Of a stretch of DNA of 64,000 nucleotides, positions 20,653-29,341 are shown piece by piece. Within the stretch, counting starts at the first letter, position 1, and each line of letters begins with the position of its first letter. Source of the stretch: Eremococcus coleocola DSM 15696 (GTDB lineage: Bacteria > Bacillota > Bacilli > Lactobacillales > Aerococcaceae); NCBI RefSeq assembly GCF_000428865.1, contig NZ_AUAT01000006.1:35584-99583 (forward strand). The letters are read 5' to 3'. The translations under genes and the position numbers were made by a program. The notes beneath the pieces were generated by a model. That model saw only the letters and a program-made list of their open reading frames with translations, ran no database searches and had not been told where the DNA came from.

Positions 20653-23016
20653 TTAGTCAACTTTTGTAATCGGTGCAAAGGAGGCTAATAAATGTTTAAT
20701 TCCTTGCGATTCAAAGGCAATAGACAAGGTCTTATCCTTACCAGAATCTTTGACAGCAATTACTGTACCTGTGCCCCACAACTTATGGCTGGCTTTGTCT
20801 CCCACTTGCCATTCCACTTGGTTTTCTTGTTGCCCTTGTTTAGTCATAGTTAGTCCAGCCTTAGATCGACTGGTTTTAGGTCGGTGTTTAGACAGACGCA
20901 CTGAATTGGCACTCTGGCGTCCAGAAGCGCTTGATATACTTGTGCCAAAACTAGAAAAACTAGGGGACGTCTTCCATGAACTGGAAGCCAAGTGGTTGAT
21001 GCCATCGTTTTTAACTTCCAGTAACTCTGAATCAATCTCATCAATAAAACGACTCGGTAGATTATGTTGGTACTGGCCGTATAAGAGTCGATTAGCTGAA
21101 GCTGACAGGAAGAGTTGGTCTTGAGCTCGGGTCATACCAACATAGGCTAAGCGGCGTTCTTCTTCTAATTCCTCTTCATTTTCACTCGCCCGTCTTAAAG
21201 GAAAGAGTCCTTCTTCCATTCCTACCATAAATACATAAGGAAATTCTAACCCTTTGGCTGCATGAAGAGTCATGAGGGTCACTTGGTCAGGATCTTGGTT
21301 TTCATTATTCTCTCGGTCGGTGACCAAGGAAATATCGGTTAAGAAGAGGGTTAGTAATTGGCGCTGACTAAGGTCAGTCTCGGCTTGATCATCTTGATCA
21401 GGGTCAACCATATCAGGATCTGCTTCTAGCCGCATGGACTGGTCCTCTTCATCAAAGCTTTTAGTTACTGAAGCAAACTCTTCTAAGTTTTCAATCCGAG
21501 TCATAGACTCAATGTCCTTATTTTTTTGTAAGTCTGCTAGATACCCTGACTGCTGCCAAACTTGGTCGACCAAATCAGATATTGGTAGGAATTCAGCTTG
21601 TTGACGCAGTTGGTCAATCATGGTTTTAAAGGCGATAAATTTAGCCTGTGTCCGACTGGGAATATCAGATAAGACCATCTGTTCCATGGCTTCATACAAG
21701 GACAAGCCCATTTGATTGGCTAAATCTTGTAATTTATCGACTGAGGTCTGGCCAATCCCACGTTTGGGTACATTTACAATTCGTCTAAAACTTAAATTAT
21801 CCGAAGGATTATCAATCAGCCGTAGATAAGCCAAGGTATCTTGGATTTCCTTCCGGGAATAGAATTTTAACCCCCCCACAATGCGATAAGCCAGGTTGGC
21901 TTTAAGAAACTGGTCTTCTAAACTCCGGGATTGAGCTTGGGTCCGGTATAGGACCGCAATGTCCTGGTTTTTGGCTTGCTGACTTTGTTTTAACCGCTCA
22001 ATGGTTGCCGTCACATACATGGCTTCGGACCGGTCATTATCTGCAATATAAAAGGATACTTTTTCCCCTTTGGATTTATTTGACCATAATTTTTTGGCTT
22101 GCCGTGATTTATTGTTTTCAATCACTGAATTGGCAGCATTCAAAATAGTCTGGGTAGACCGATAATTTTGCTCTAAGAGAATCGTAGTTGCATCGGGGAA
22201 ATCCTCTTCAAAATTAAGGATATTTTCCATATTCGCTCCCCGCCAACCATAAATACTCTGGTCAGCATCACCGACCACACAAACATTCCGTAGGATACCC
22301 GTCAATAATTGGACGAGAAGATACTGGCTCTGGTTGGTATCTTGGTATTCATCCACATGGATATATTGAAACTTATGTTGATAAAACAAACGGGTTTCTT
22401 CATTTTCTTCCAATAATTTTACTGTTAACAAAATCAAATCATTGAAGTCCATGGAATTGTTCGCTTTTAAGTAGGCTTGATATTTGGTATAAACATTGGC
22501 TTGAATGTCTTCTATAAATCCTGCATGACTGGCAGCAAAGTCTTCTGGTAACTGGCCTTTATTCTTGGCATCATCAATTACATATAAAAAGTCTTTATAA
22601 TTGAACTGTTTGCCATCAAGATTAAGTTCTTTCAAGATGTTTTTCATTAAGGTTGCTTGTTCACCTTGGTCGATAATCGTGAAATTGCTGCTATAACCAA
22701 CCTTGGCCGCCTCCCGCCGTAAAATCCGAGCACACATGGCATGAAAGGTAGAAACCCAAATTGATTCGGCCGCAGGACCCACTAAAGCTTGAACCCGTTC
22801 TTTCATTTCATTGGCAGCTTTATTGGTAAAGGTAATGGCCAAAATATTCCAGGGATTTACCTGCTTAGCTTGGACCAAATAAGCAATCCGGTGAGTCAAA
22901 ACTCGGGTTTTACCCGAACCAGCTCCGGCAGCAATTAAGACTGGACCTTCGGTAGTCAAAACCGCCTGCCGTTGGCGGTCATTTAATAAATCAATACTTT
23001 TTTGTAAATCTGTCAT
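20653..23016 (-). CDS. pcrA: ATP-dependent DNA helicase PcrA
   Basis: A 787-residue superfamily 1A helicase (PcrA/UvrD), used in repair, rolling-circle replication and removal of RecA or RNA polymerase from DNA. Motif I is AAGAGSGKTRVLTHR, motif II VDEYQDTNQSQY, motif V VTLMTLHAAKGLEFPYVF, motif VI RRLAYVGMTRA. The C-terminal ~45 residues (VGDKASHKLWGTGTVI) form the Tudor-like module known to touch RNA polymerase. RBS GGAGGAAAT before the ATG. It starts the block that continues with ligA-camS-gatCAB. Confidence 0.97.
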   Translation of the reverse strand: MTDLQKSIDLLNDRQRQAVLTTEGPVLIAAGAGSGKTRVLTHRIAYLVQAKQVNPWNILAITFTNKAANEMKERVQALVGPAAESIWVSTFHAMCARILRREAAKVGYSSNFTIIDQGEQATLMKNILKELNLDGKQFNYKDFLYVIDDAKNKGQLPEDFAASHAGFIEDIQANVYTKYQAYLKANNSMDFNDLILLTVKLLEENEETRLFYQHKFQYIHVDEYQDTNQSQYLLVQLLTGILRNVCVVGDADQSIYGWRGANMENILNFEEDFPDATTILLEQNYRSTQTILNAANSVIENNKSRQAKKLWSNKSKGEKVSFYIADNDRSEAMYVTATIERLKQSQQAKNQDIAVLYRTQAQSRSLEDQFLKANLAYRIVGGLKFYSRKEIQDTLAYLRLIDNPSDNLSFRRIVNVPKRGIGQTSVDKLQDLANQMGLSLYEAMEQMVLSDIPSRTQAKFIAFKTMIDQLRQQAEFLPISDLVDQVWQQSGYLADLQKNKDIESMTRIENLEEFASVTKSFDEEDQSMRLEADPDMVDPDQDDQAETDLSQRQLLTLFLTDISLVTDRENNENQDPDQVTLMTLHAAKGLEFPYVFMVGMEEGLFPLRRASENEEELEEERRLAYVGMTRAQDQLFLSASANRLLYGQYQHNLPSRFIDEIDSELLEVKNDGINHLASSSWKTSPSFSSFGTSISSASGRQSANSVRLSKHRPKTSRSKAGLTMTKQGQQENQVEWQVGDKASHKLWGTGTVIAVKDSGKDKTLSIAFESQGIKHLLASFAPITKVD

Positions 23017-23463
23017 TTAAGGATTTCCTCCGTCACTGATTTCTTTCAAGGACTTTACGTATACACGGCTTCTATTATATCGAATCTAACCAGACTTTTT
23101 AAGTGACATCCATTAAAAAAGCAAAAATCCTCACTTTCCTTTAAAGTAAAGAATTTAAGCCTTCCTTTTCTTAACTTTTGGTTCAGTTAGGTATTTTTGT
23201 GTGATTTTTCTATACTTTATGCCAAGTCAGGAATTTTCCTCTAACTGGGTTCTAGCATTTTACCGTCACACGGATCATTACAAAAAAGCTGAGAGTACAA
23301 AATAATATAACTCCTAATTTTGTAAAAAAAATGAGGAACTAAGCAAAAAGCTCAGTCCCTCCCAATTATTTAATATGAATAATTCTTATCATTTCAACAG
23401 TTAGTATAATCGATCAAGCAAAAAGCAAAGTCTTTCACCGCTTGCCAATATTGCCGCTTTTTC
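23017..23463. other. 447-bp gene-free region upstream of pcrA
   Basis: No gene is supported here. 23017-23110 holds the pcrA leader. 23111-23270 contains degenerate 40-bp repeats (separate entry). TACAAAAT (23296) pairs with ATTTTGTA (ending 23324), a weak stem beside an A-run that could act on the minus strand. AAAAAGC (23420) and GCTTTTT (ending 23462) form a weak stem directly after the stop of the PurK-like gene and may end it. Confidence 0.5.
23111..23270. repeat. Degenerate 40-bp repeats
   Basis: Units at 23151 and 23191 match at about 24 of 40 positions without gaps (shared blocks G-x-ATTT, TTTTCT-x-x-AC and AG-T-x-AG); flanking units at 23111 and 23231 are weaker. The period equals that of the array at 8851. 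Only the two central units are well supported. Confidence 0.5.
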
Positions 23464-24594
23464 TTAAGCCATTAATTCAGTTATTTCGATTTGCCGTTCA
23501 CAGGAAGCCAAGGAGTCCCCCGTAACTACGACATAACCACTTAATTTATCAGGATCAGATCCCATCGGATTAAACAAGGCAAAGTGCCAATCATTCCGCA
23601 GACGGTATTGCGTTAGAACTTGTTCCTGATTTAACTGATTTAAGGGAATCGAAATAGCTGCCTTAGCCATAATTCTTAATTCAGGTAAAGGAAGACCTAA
23701 GCTCGCTCGGACCGTAGCCTGGAATTGATCCATGGATGTAGTACCTAAAGTGAAGATGGCCTCTTGTCCTAAGCCGATGGTAGCACCATTCACATAAATC
23801 ACATCAGCAGAAGTAATAAAGACCTTGAGCGTAGTTGCACCCACCAAGGATAATTTTTGAGCTAGCTCAAAGCCAATGCGCTCGATTTCCTCTTGAATAA
23901 AGGCTGGTAAGGAGACAGGAAAACGCACTTGACTGCCTGACACATCCCCTTGACTAACCTCCTCAAAGATTGGATATAAGAGGGTTTCGCCTTGTTGGTT
24001 TCGTACGATGGTCAGCGAGGCCTTATGCTCAACAGGAATCCATGCTTCTAAAATACAAGTTCCAATTTCTAATTTAGCCTGAGCAGCAGGATAATCTTCG
24101 GTTGAATAAAGGATGAGATTATCATCAGCTTGGGCTACGTTTCTTTGACTTGCTTTTAAAACACAAGGAAAACCTAAATACTCAACCGCTTCTTTAATAT
24201 CTTCGATGTTGGTCACTAAAGAGTAAGGCGCCACTAGACACTGATGATTATCTAAGTATGCTTTTTCTATTAATCTGTCGGTAGTAATGGCGATTAAATC
24301 ATCAGACAAGGTTACCTCGGTCAGCTTATTTAATAGTTGAAAAGAACGATTTGAGAGCAGGCCCAATTCAACCATTACTAAATCAACCCGCTCAGCAAAA
24401 TATGTCAAAGCCTGGTCATTATATGATTCTGCTACAGTTTGCCAGGAAGCAAATTGCCGTACGGGATTCACATCTTCCAACACTAGACTAGCCACCCGAT
24501 AGCCTAAGCGCCCTGCAGCTTGAGCCAATAAAGCCGAGGGAATGCTTGCCCCAATAATCCCAATTGTCTGACCTGGATAAAAGTCTCTCGTCAT
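23464..24594 (-). CDS. PurK-like ATP-grasp protein with lost catalytic motifs
   Basis: A 376-residue protein that aligns over its length with PurK (N5-carboxyaminoimidazole ribonucleotide synthetase): N-terminal Rossmann-like domain (GQTIGIIGASIPSALLAQAA), ATP-grasp B-domain lysine (GFPCVLKASQ, Lys147), and the CILEAWIPVEHKASLTIVRN block. However, the glycine-rich GGYDGKGQ loop is replaced by RNVAQADD, the two acidic metal ligands of the ATP-grasp fold correspond to Lys257 and Gly270, and the NEIAPRPHNSGH signature reads NGATIGLGQEAI. No purE is adjacent. It is therefore probably not an active PurK. It follows the glucosaminidase gene by 90 bp in the same direction. Confidence 0.75.
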   Translation of the reverse strand: MTRDFYPGQTIGIIGASIPSALLAQAAGRLGYRVASLVLEDVNPVRQFASWQTVAESYNDQALTYFAERVDLVMVELGLLSNRSFQLLNKLTEVTLSDDLIAITTDRLIEKAYLDNHQCLVAPYSLVTNIEDIKEAVEYLGFPCVLKASQRNVAQADDNLILYSTEDYPAAQAKLEIGTCILEAWIPVEHKASLTIVRNQQGETLLYPIFEEVSQGDVSGSQVRFPVSLPAFIQEEIERIGFELAQKLSLVGATTLKVFITSADVIYVNGATIGLGQEAIFTLGTTSMDQFQATVRASLGLPLPELRIMAKAAISIPLNQLNQEQVLTQYRLRNDWHFALFNPMGSDPDKLSGYVVVTGDSLASCERQIEITELMA

Positions 24595-24684
24595 TGTCTC
24601 ACCTCTACTTCAAATAGTTTCTGCTTATTATGATACCATATTTACCTGGGCATTCACGGTCTTTTACATAAAAAACAAAATATA

Positions 24685-25374
24685 TTATTCTGGTTGATCA
24701 TATTGGGACAAATCCCAGCTCTCAATCATTTCAATCAATTTATTCGCATAATCAGGATCGGTTGCGTAACCTGCTAGCTGAAGCCCTTTGGCCTGTGCTT
24801 GATAAGTTTCTCCTTCTAAAACTGCTTGGTAAAAAGCTGGGTCCCAGCTAGTCCCATAATAAATTAAATGTGCATGTTCTGTCATTGATTGCTCCCAAGA
24901 ATCATATACTTTAAACCGGTCCGTAATGGTAAGCCAAGATCCATCTTGGAATTCCTGGGTTTCTAAATCAATACCCGCTTCATCATCCGCCTCCGTTTTA
25001 ACTCCATATAAATTATTGTAGTCACTCGCCAACTGACTCATCCCATAATTCGACTCTAAGCTAGCTTGAGCCAAGGAAACAGAAGCTAAAATCCCATATT
25101 GTCTTTGTAATTTTTGGGCAGTTGGAACCAACTGACTTATAAAGGCTTCTTGTTGAGCTTGTAATTGGGCTCCATCATTTTGCCCTGAAAAGTTTATCAT
25201 CTTATAAAGTAATCCCATGATGAGAAGTAAAAATACGACCACAAATATGGTCATGGAACCAATCTTTTGGAGTAACTTCGATTTAAAACGACGCCATTTC
25301 TTAATGAAAGGTGTCGTTTGTTTGTTCTTCTTTGACTTTTTAGGCTTGGTTTTTGTTTTTTTCTTAGTTCCCAT
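24685..25374 (-). CDS. Membrane-anchored glucosaminidase-domain protein
   Basis: A 229-residue protein with a very basic N-terminus (Lys-rich, residues 3-35), one membrane helix (about 41-63) and an extracellular glucosaminidase domain of glycoside hydrolase family 73 type. The catalytic Glu is seen in LAQASLESNYGMSQLA, and the NNLYGVKT and YDSWEQSMTEHA blocks are typical. It would cleave the glycan chain of peptidoglycan near the membrane. It lacks LysM or SH3 binding repeats. RBS TAAAGGAGTAG precedes the ATG; it starts 14 bp after the HTH-like gene, so they are likely one operon with the PurK-like gene downstream. Confidence 0.88.
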   Translation of the reverse strand: MGTKKKTKTKPKKSKKNKQTTPFIKKWRRFKSKLLQKIGSMTIFVVVFLLLIMGLLYKMINFSGQNDGAQLQAQQEAFISQLVPTAQKLQRQYGILASVSLAQASLESNYGMSQLASDYNNLYGVKTEADDEAGIDLETQEFQDGSWLTITDRFKVYDSWEQSMTEHAHLIYYGTSWDPAFYQAVLEGETYQAQAKGLQLAGYATDPDYANKLIEMIESWDLSQYDQPE

Positions 25375-25388
25375 GACCTACTCCTTTA

Positions 25389-25922
25389 TTAAATCTGATC
25401 AGCCTCCTCGTACTTAGCTGATTCATCATTGACCCATTGCAATAGCTTCCGTTGGTCATGTCCAATTTGATTTTGGATAACCCCAGGTAAACGCATTTCA
25501 ATTATATCAGAGTAACCCCAGATTTGATAATCGGCCACAAGTCTGAGAATAACCATATTTGACTTACGAACAGAACCTAACTCATTTTCTTGACTATGTT
25601 TCCATTCTATCCGAGCCAAATCATGTTGTAACCAAGTCTTGGCTATTTGTTGCTTTAAATAGATATATTCTGCTACTGGATTATGAATAAAATCAGGACT
25701 AAGTTGGGCTTGACGAACTATCTTTTGGACGAGCATCCATTCATAATCGGTAAACAAAGTAGATATAATTTGCATATTTTCGTATTTGAGACCTTGTTCC
25801 CCTTTCTTCCACCGATCCCAAGATTGGGGTGAAATACCTAATTGGTCATTATAAAAGGCCTTCTCAGTCAAATATTTTTCTTTAATGGCATGAACAACAA
25901 TTTCTACTAAATAAGGACTCAT
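25389..25922 (-). CDS. Unknown protein with HTH-like N-terminus
   Basis: A ~177-residue protein of no recognised family. Residues ~12-55 (KAFYNDQLGISPQSWDRWKK) resemble a helix-turn-helix, with a possible recognition helix SPQSWDRWKKG. The remainder is helical and rich in Gln, Trp and Ile with no motif I know. I chose the ATG at 25922 because AAAGGTGAT sits 8 bp upstream; upstream GTG and ATG codons (25934, 25931) overlap that RBS. It is first in an apparent operon with the glucosaminidase (14 bp gap) and the PurK-like gene. A role as regulator or adaptor is a guess. Confidence 0.75.
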   Translation of the reverse strand: MSPYLVEIVVHAIKEKYLTEKAFYNDQLGISPQSWDRWKKGEQGLKYENMQIISTLFTDYEWMLVQKIVRQAQLSPDFIHNPVAEYIYLKQQIAKTWLQHDLARIEWKHSQENELGSVRKSNMVILRLVADYQIWGYSDIIEMRLPGVIQNQIGHDQRKLLQWVNDESAKYEEADQI

Positions 25923-26070
25923 ATTACACATCACCTTTCACGTGTATTTTTCTTAATTATACACCTAATAGGTGATGAACACCAGCCTATTTAAAGGAAA
26001 TACATCGTTTGAATTTATATGAAAATCAAGTAAACGATAAAAGTTTCTCTCAAAAATTTATAAACAAAAA

Positions 26071-26103
26071 ACCAACCTAGGAATTGAAATTCACTAGATT
26101 GGT
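26071..26103 (-). terminator. Terminator after the zinc-ribbon/beta-lactamase-like gene
   Basis: Read on the minus strand, ACCAATCTAG pairs with CTAGGTTGGT and is followed by TTTTTTG. It lies 32 bp after the stop codon at 26135. Confidence 0.8.
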
Positions 26104-26134
26104 TGTATATAAGTTTTACTAAAGAACTAACTAC

Positions 26135-28261
26135 TTAGTTATATTTATAACTGCCGTCTTCTGCTTTGAACCATTTAGGTTCAACCACAACTCCATTTTC
26201 ATTCACATAGGACCGGTTAGGCAAGACAACATATTCTCCGGTATTTTCAACTAATTGAGAATAATAGTCTTCTCGACCATTAGCATTTCCTGTACTTGTA
26301 TTAGCCTCTGTGCCTTCTGCGTTATTAGTTTCTTGGCCTGTATTTGGTGATGGTAATATTGATATTTGGCTACTTTCATCAACAGCAGGTTCAGCTTGAG
26401 CTTGGCTATCACTACTAGAACTTTCGTCACTAGTATCTGTGCCTGTTACTAATAAGCTAGCTAAACTATTAAACAATTTGGTGAAATCTGCTTGTTTAGC
26501 TTTATCAGACAACATCACCACGATGTAGTTTTTGGCTTCAGTTTTTAAAATACCCGCATAATAATTTTGTTTAGTATTGGCATCGGCACTAGCAATTTCA
26601 TAGCGACCTGTTACGTCTGGAATACCAGCTTCAGGATACTTGTTATTGATAGGCGTATTGAGTAATTGTTCTTTAATGGCTGCATCACTTTCAGCAGAAA
26701 CTAGTTCATCATTGGCCAATTTATTTAACAATAAGCCTAAATCTTGAATACTTGTAGTTGCCCCTGTAAAACCACCTTCATTATCAACCGCAAGAAGAGT
26801 ATTCACCTTAGTTGCAAAGTAATCATGTTCATTCAACCAAGTATTAAATTGATTAGGTCCACCCAGTGCTTGAATTAAATGATTCATAGCAGTAACATCA
26901 TTTTCTTGAACCATTGCATAGACTAAATTACTGATAGTCAATGGAGTTTCTGGACTGCTAGCTGCAATATTGCCTTGATCCCCCTGAGCAATTAAACTTT
27001 CATTTAATTCAACGGGTTCTTCTAGGGTTAATTCGTTGGCATCTATTTTTTCATAAAGATTTTGTAGAATAAACCAAGCTATTTCATTGGCAGCTTCTAC
27101 TTCTTTGACTTGATGTTGATAAGCTTGACTAGGTTCACTGGCGTCAGCTAAGTAAACTGAAACATCATTGTTGGTTCCACTCTCAATCGCTTTATTAAAT
27201 TCAGTTTGTTTTTCAGCATTGGCTTGATCCGCTTGTGGACGCTCAAATGAAATTTTTTCTTCAAACTTACCATCCTGACTTGTAATTAATAAGTTTGCTT
27301 GCCCAGCTTGGTCAGAATTTTCGGAAGTCATTTGTACTTGGCCGTCACCGACTTGCCCTGGATCATTAAATTTAAGACTTAAATTTTTACCATCTTTAGT
27401 TAAGGCAAAAGCTTGACCTAGTTCTTGTTTTTGACCATCTTGTTCAATGGCAAAGTTAAATGTTGACCGATCAACACTTTCTAATTCTTGGTCAAAAGCT
27501 AAATCAACTTCAATGATAGGGTAGTTATCCGTCTTAACTTCCTTGTTGCTCACTGTGAAAGTTCCTTGTTCTTCAGCGGCTTGATTACTTTCTTGATTAG
27601 AGCCAGTGCTTGGGTCAGCCCCTGTTTCTATTTCACTTTCACTTGTTCCAATTGGCTGACTACTCTCGCTCTTATCTTGATTAAAATAATCAGTTACTTT
27701 GCCAATAAGTTGTGGTCCGAATAAGAATAATAGAAAGACAATGGCAACAGCAATTAATAATTTAAGGATTCCCCACAAAACTGAAAGGAAGCCACCGCGC
27801 CGTCTTGGTTCATCTTCATAATAATCTTCTTCGAAGTCTTGATCATCATAGTTGGAAGCTTCATCCAGATCATTTTCCGCTTGAATCCGTCGCATTTCTT
27901 CTTCATCAATTTGAAAAGGATCGTCCGCATCTACTTGGTTACTTTCAGGAGCACCTGGAACAACAGGAGTCGGCACTGGTTCTCTCTGAGTTTGAAGTTC
28001 CTCGTCCCTTGCTACTGTCCTATTTTCTTTCTTAGAATCAATGACTGGTTCTCTCTCATATTCTTGATTATTAACTGTATCCTTGGCATATTCATCATAA
28101 CCCGTGTTTTCGTCATAATCATAACTTTCTTTTAAGACTGGATTTTTAGGAACGACCGTTCCTTTTTTCATGGCTTTTATTTCATCAGCACTAAAAACAT
28201 GGCCACAGTGGGCACATTGATGTTTACTTCTTACAGTTTTTCCGCAGTTAGGGCAGATCAT
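26135..28261 (-). CDS. Zinc-ribbon, single-TM protein with beta-lactamase-like extracellular domain
   Basis: A 708-residue protein. Residues 3-20 are a CPNC...CAHC zinc ribbon; 35-155 is acidic and disordered; a membrane helix spans about 158-185; 195-232 is Ser/Glu/Gln-rich; about 233-345 is a beta-rich Ig-like region; about 360-605 resembles the class A beta-lactamase/serine hydrolase fold; and about 606-660 is low-complexity before a short tail. In the hydrolase-like domain the SxxK motif corresponds to NEIA (392-395), SDN to END (453-455) and KTG to VTG (550-552), so no activity is expected. The topology puts the zinc ribbon inside and the rest outside. RBS AAGGAGGAAATAGC precedes the ATG. 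It stands as a single gene with its own terminator. Confidence 0.8.
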   Translation of the reverse strand: MICPNCGKTVRSKHQCAHCGHVFSADEIKAMKKGTVVPKNPVLKESYDYDENTGYDEYAKDTVNNQEYEREPVIDSKKENRTVARDEELQTQREPVPTPVVPGAPESNQVDADDPFQIDEEEMRRIQAENDLDEASNYDDQDFEEDYYEDEPRRRGGFLSVLWGILKLLIAVAIVFLLFLFGPQLIGKVTDYFNQDKSESSQPIGTSESEIETGADPSTGSNQESNQAAEEQGTFTVSNKEVKTDNYPIIEVDLAFDQELESVDRSTFNFAIEQDGQKQELGQAFALTKDGKNLSLKFNDPGQVGDGQVQMTSENSDQAGQANLLITSQDGKFEEKISFERPQADQANAEKQTEFNKAIESGTNNDVSVYLADASEPSQAYQHQVKEVEAANEIAWFILQNLYEKIDANELTLEEPVELNESLIAQGDQGNIAASSPETPLTISNLVYAMVQENDVTAMNHLIQALGGPNQFNTWLNEHDYFATKVNTLLAVDNEGGFTGATTSIQDLGLLLNKLANDELVSAESDAAIKEQLLNTPINNKYPEAGIPDVTGRYEIASADANTKQNYYAGILKTEAKNYIVVMLSDKAKQADFTKLFNSLASLLVTGTDTSDESSSSDSQAQAEPAVDESSQISILPSPNTGQETNNAEGTEANTSTGNANGREDYYSQLVENTGEYVVLPNRSYVNENGVVVEPKWFKAEDGSYKYN

Positions 28262-28365
28262 GCTATTTCCTCCTTGTTTTCCAATAAGCTGGACTTCCTA
28301 TTTATTGTAGCAAATTCTAAGACGGGTGTCACCAATACTTATTCGTATGCTTATTCAAATAATAC

Positions 28366-29320
28366 TTATATTTTTGCTTTAATTTGGTCAAGAATCTGAG
28401 CACAGGCCAAAGAGTCAGTCAAGGGCATAATTGGGCTTTGACTTTTTCCAGTTAAATATAATTCCGTAAATTGTTTAATTTGGCTAAAAAAATCGTCATG
28501 TTCATAAGGAATATGGATTGTCTGATTTTGACCATCGATATCAATTAAGTGAGCAAATTGTGGCCGATGGAGATCATCCACAATCAGACTTGCCTGGTCA
28601 CCAATAAATTCTGCTTGCTTAGCTTGTTTACGATCAAAACCCGTTTCTAAATAAATATCAATCGGGCCTTGTTTAAAATGACTTAGGCTATATACATCAA
28701 CATTCCGATAGATTTTACTCTCTTGGTCAACCAGGCGAAGTTGGTCGGAAAAATAATCCTGGATCCAAGCGGCACAATAAATACCACAGTCTAAAAGCGC
28801 CCCCTTGTCCAGCTTGCATATGATAAGAATTTTGACCCTCTAAATCCATTTGGTTACACAAGGAAAAATATGCCTTTTGGATAGTTCCTAGGAGACCCTG
28901 ACCAATAATTTCTTCTTTTAAGTATTGATACAAGGGAATAAAGCGGGTCTTCATGGCTTCCATCACCAATACGCCCGTCTGCTTTTGTATCTCAATAATT
29001 TGAGCTACTTGACTTGCATTTATAGCTAAGGGTTTCTCACAAAGCACCGCTTTACCGGCTTGACACGCTTTAATGACCCACTCCTGGTGTAGGCCATGGG
29101 GTAAGGCAATATAAACAGCTTCAATGTCCATTTCTTGTAATAATTGCTGAGGATCTTGGTAGGTCTTTTCAATCCCAAATTGCTGACAAAAAACCTGTCC
29201 TTTTAGGGGGTTACGCGCTGAGACAGCAAGAATTCGGTTTTCTGGGTCAGCTAAACAAGCTGTGGCAAACCGATGGGCAATCTTACCGGCCCCAATAATA
29301 CCAATAATACCCCATTTCAT
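28366..29320 (-). pseudogene. Gfo/Idh/MocA family oxidoreductase, frameshifted in a G-run
   Basis: The N-terminal half (from 29320, MKWGIIGIIGAGKIAHRFAT, with AVLCEKPLAI) is a clear Rossmann domain of this family. Its frame is lost at a run of five G on the minus strand (C at 28800-28804). Removing one G joins it to the rest, GQGALLDCGIYCAAWIQDYF, the expected family motif, and the reading frame then runs to the stop at 28366 with DDFFSQIKQFTELYLTGK. Intact length would be about 317 residues. Substrate unknown. Either a recent mutation, a sequencing error in a homopolymer, or a phase-variable tract. RBS AAGGAAGTG before the ATG; gene follows the methyltransferase by 21 bp. Confidence 0.85.
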
Positions 29321-29341
29321 ACTTTCACTTCCTTATTATGT

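Noticed and set aside
28366..29320. Programmed frameshift rather than a mutation
   Set aside because: No stimulatory stem or upstream Shine-Dalgarno-like element is seen at the G-run, and no family member is known to need one.
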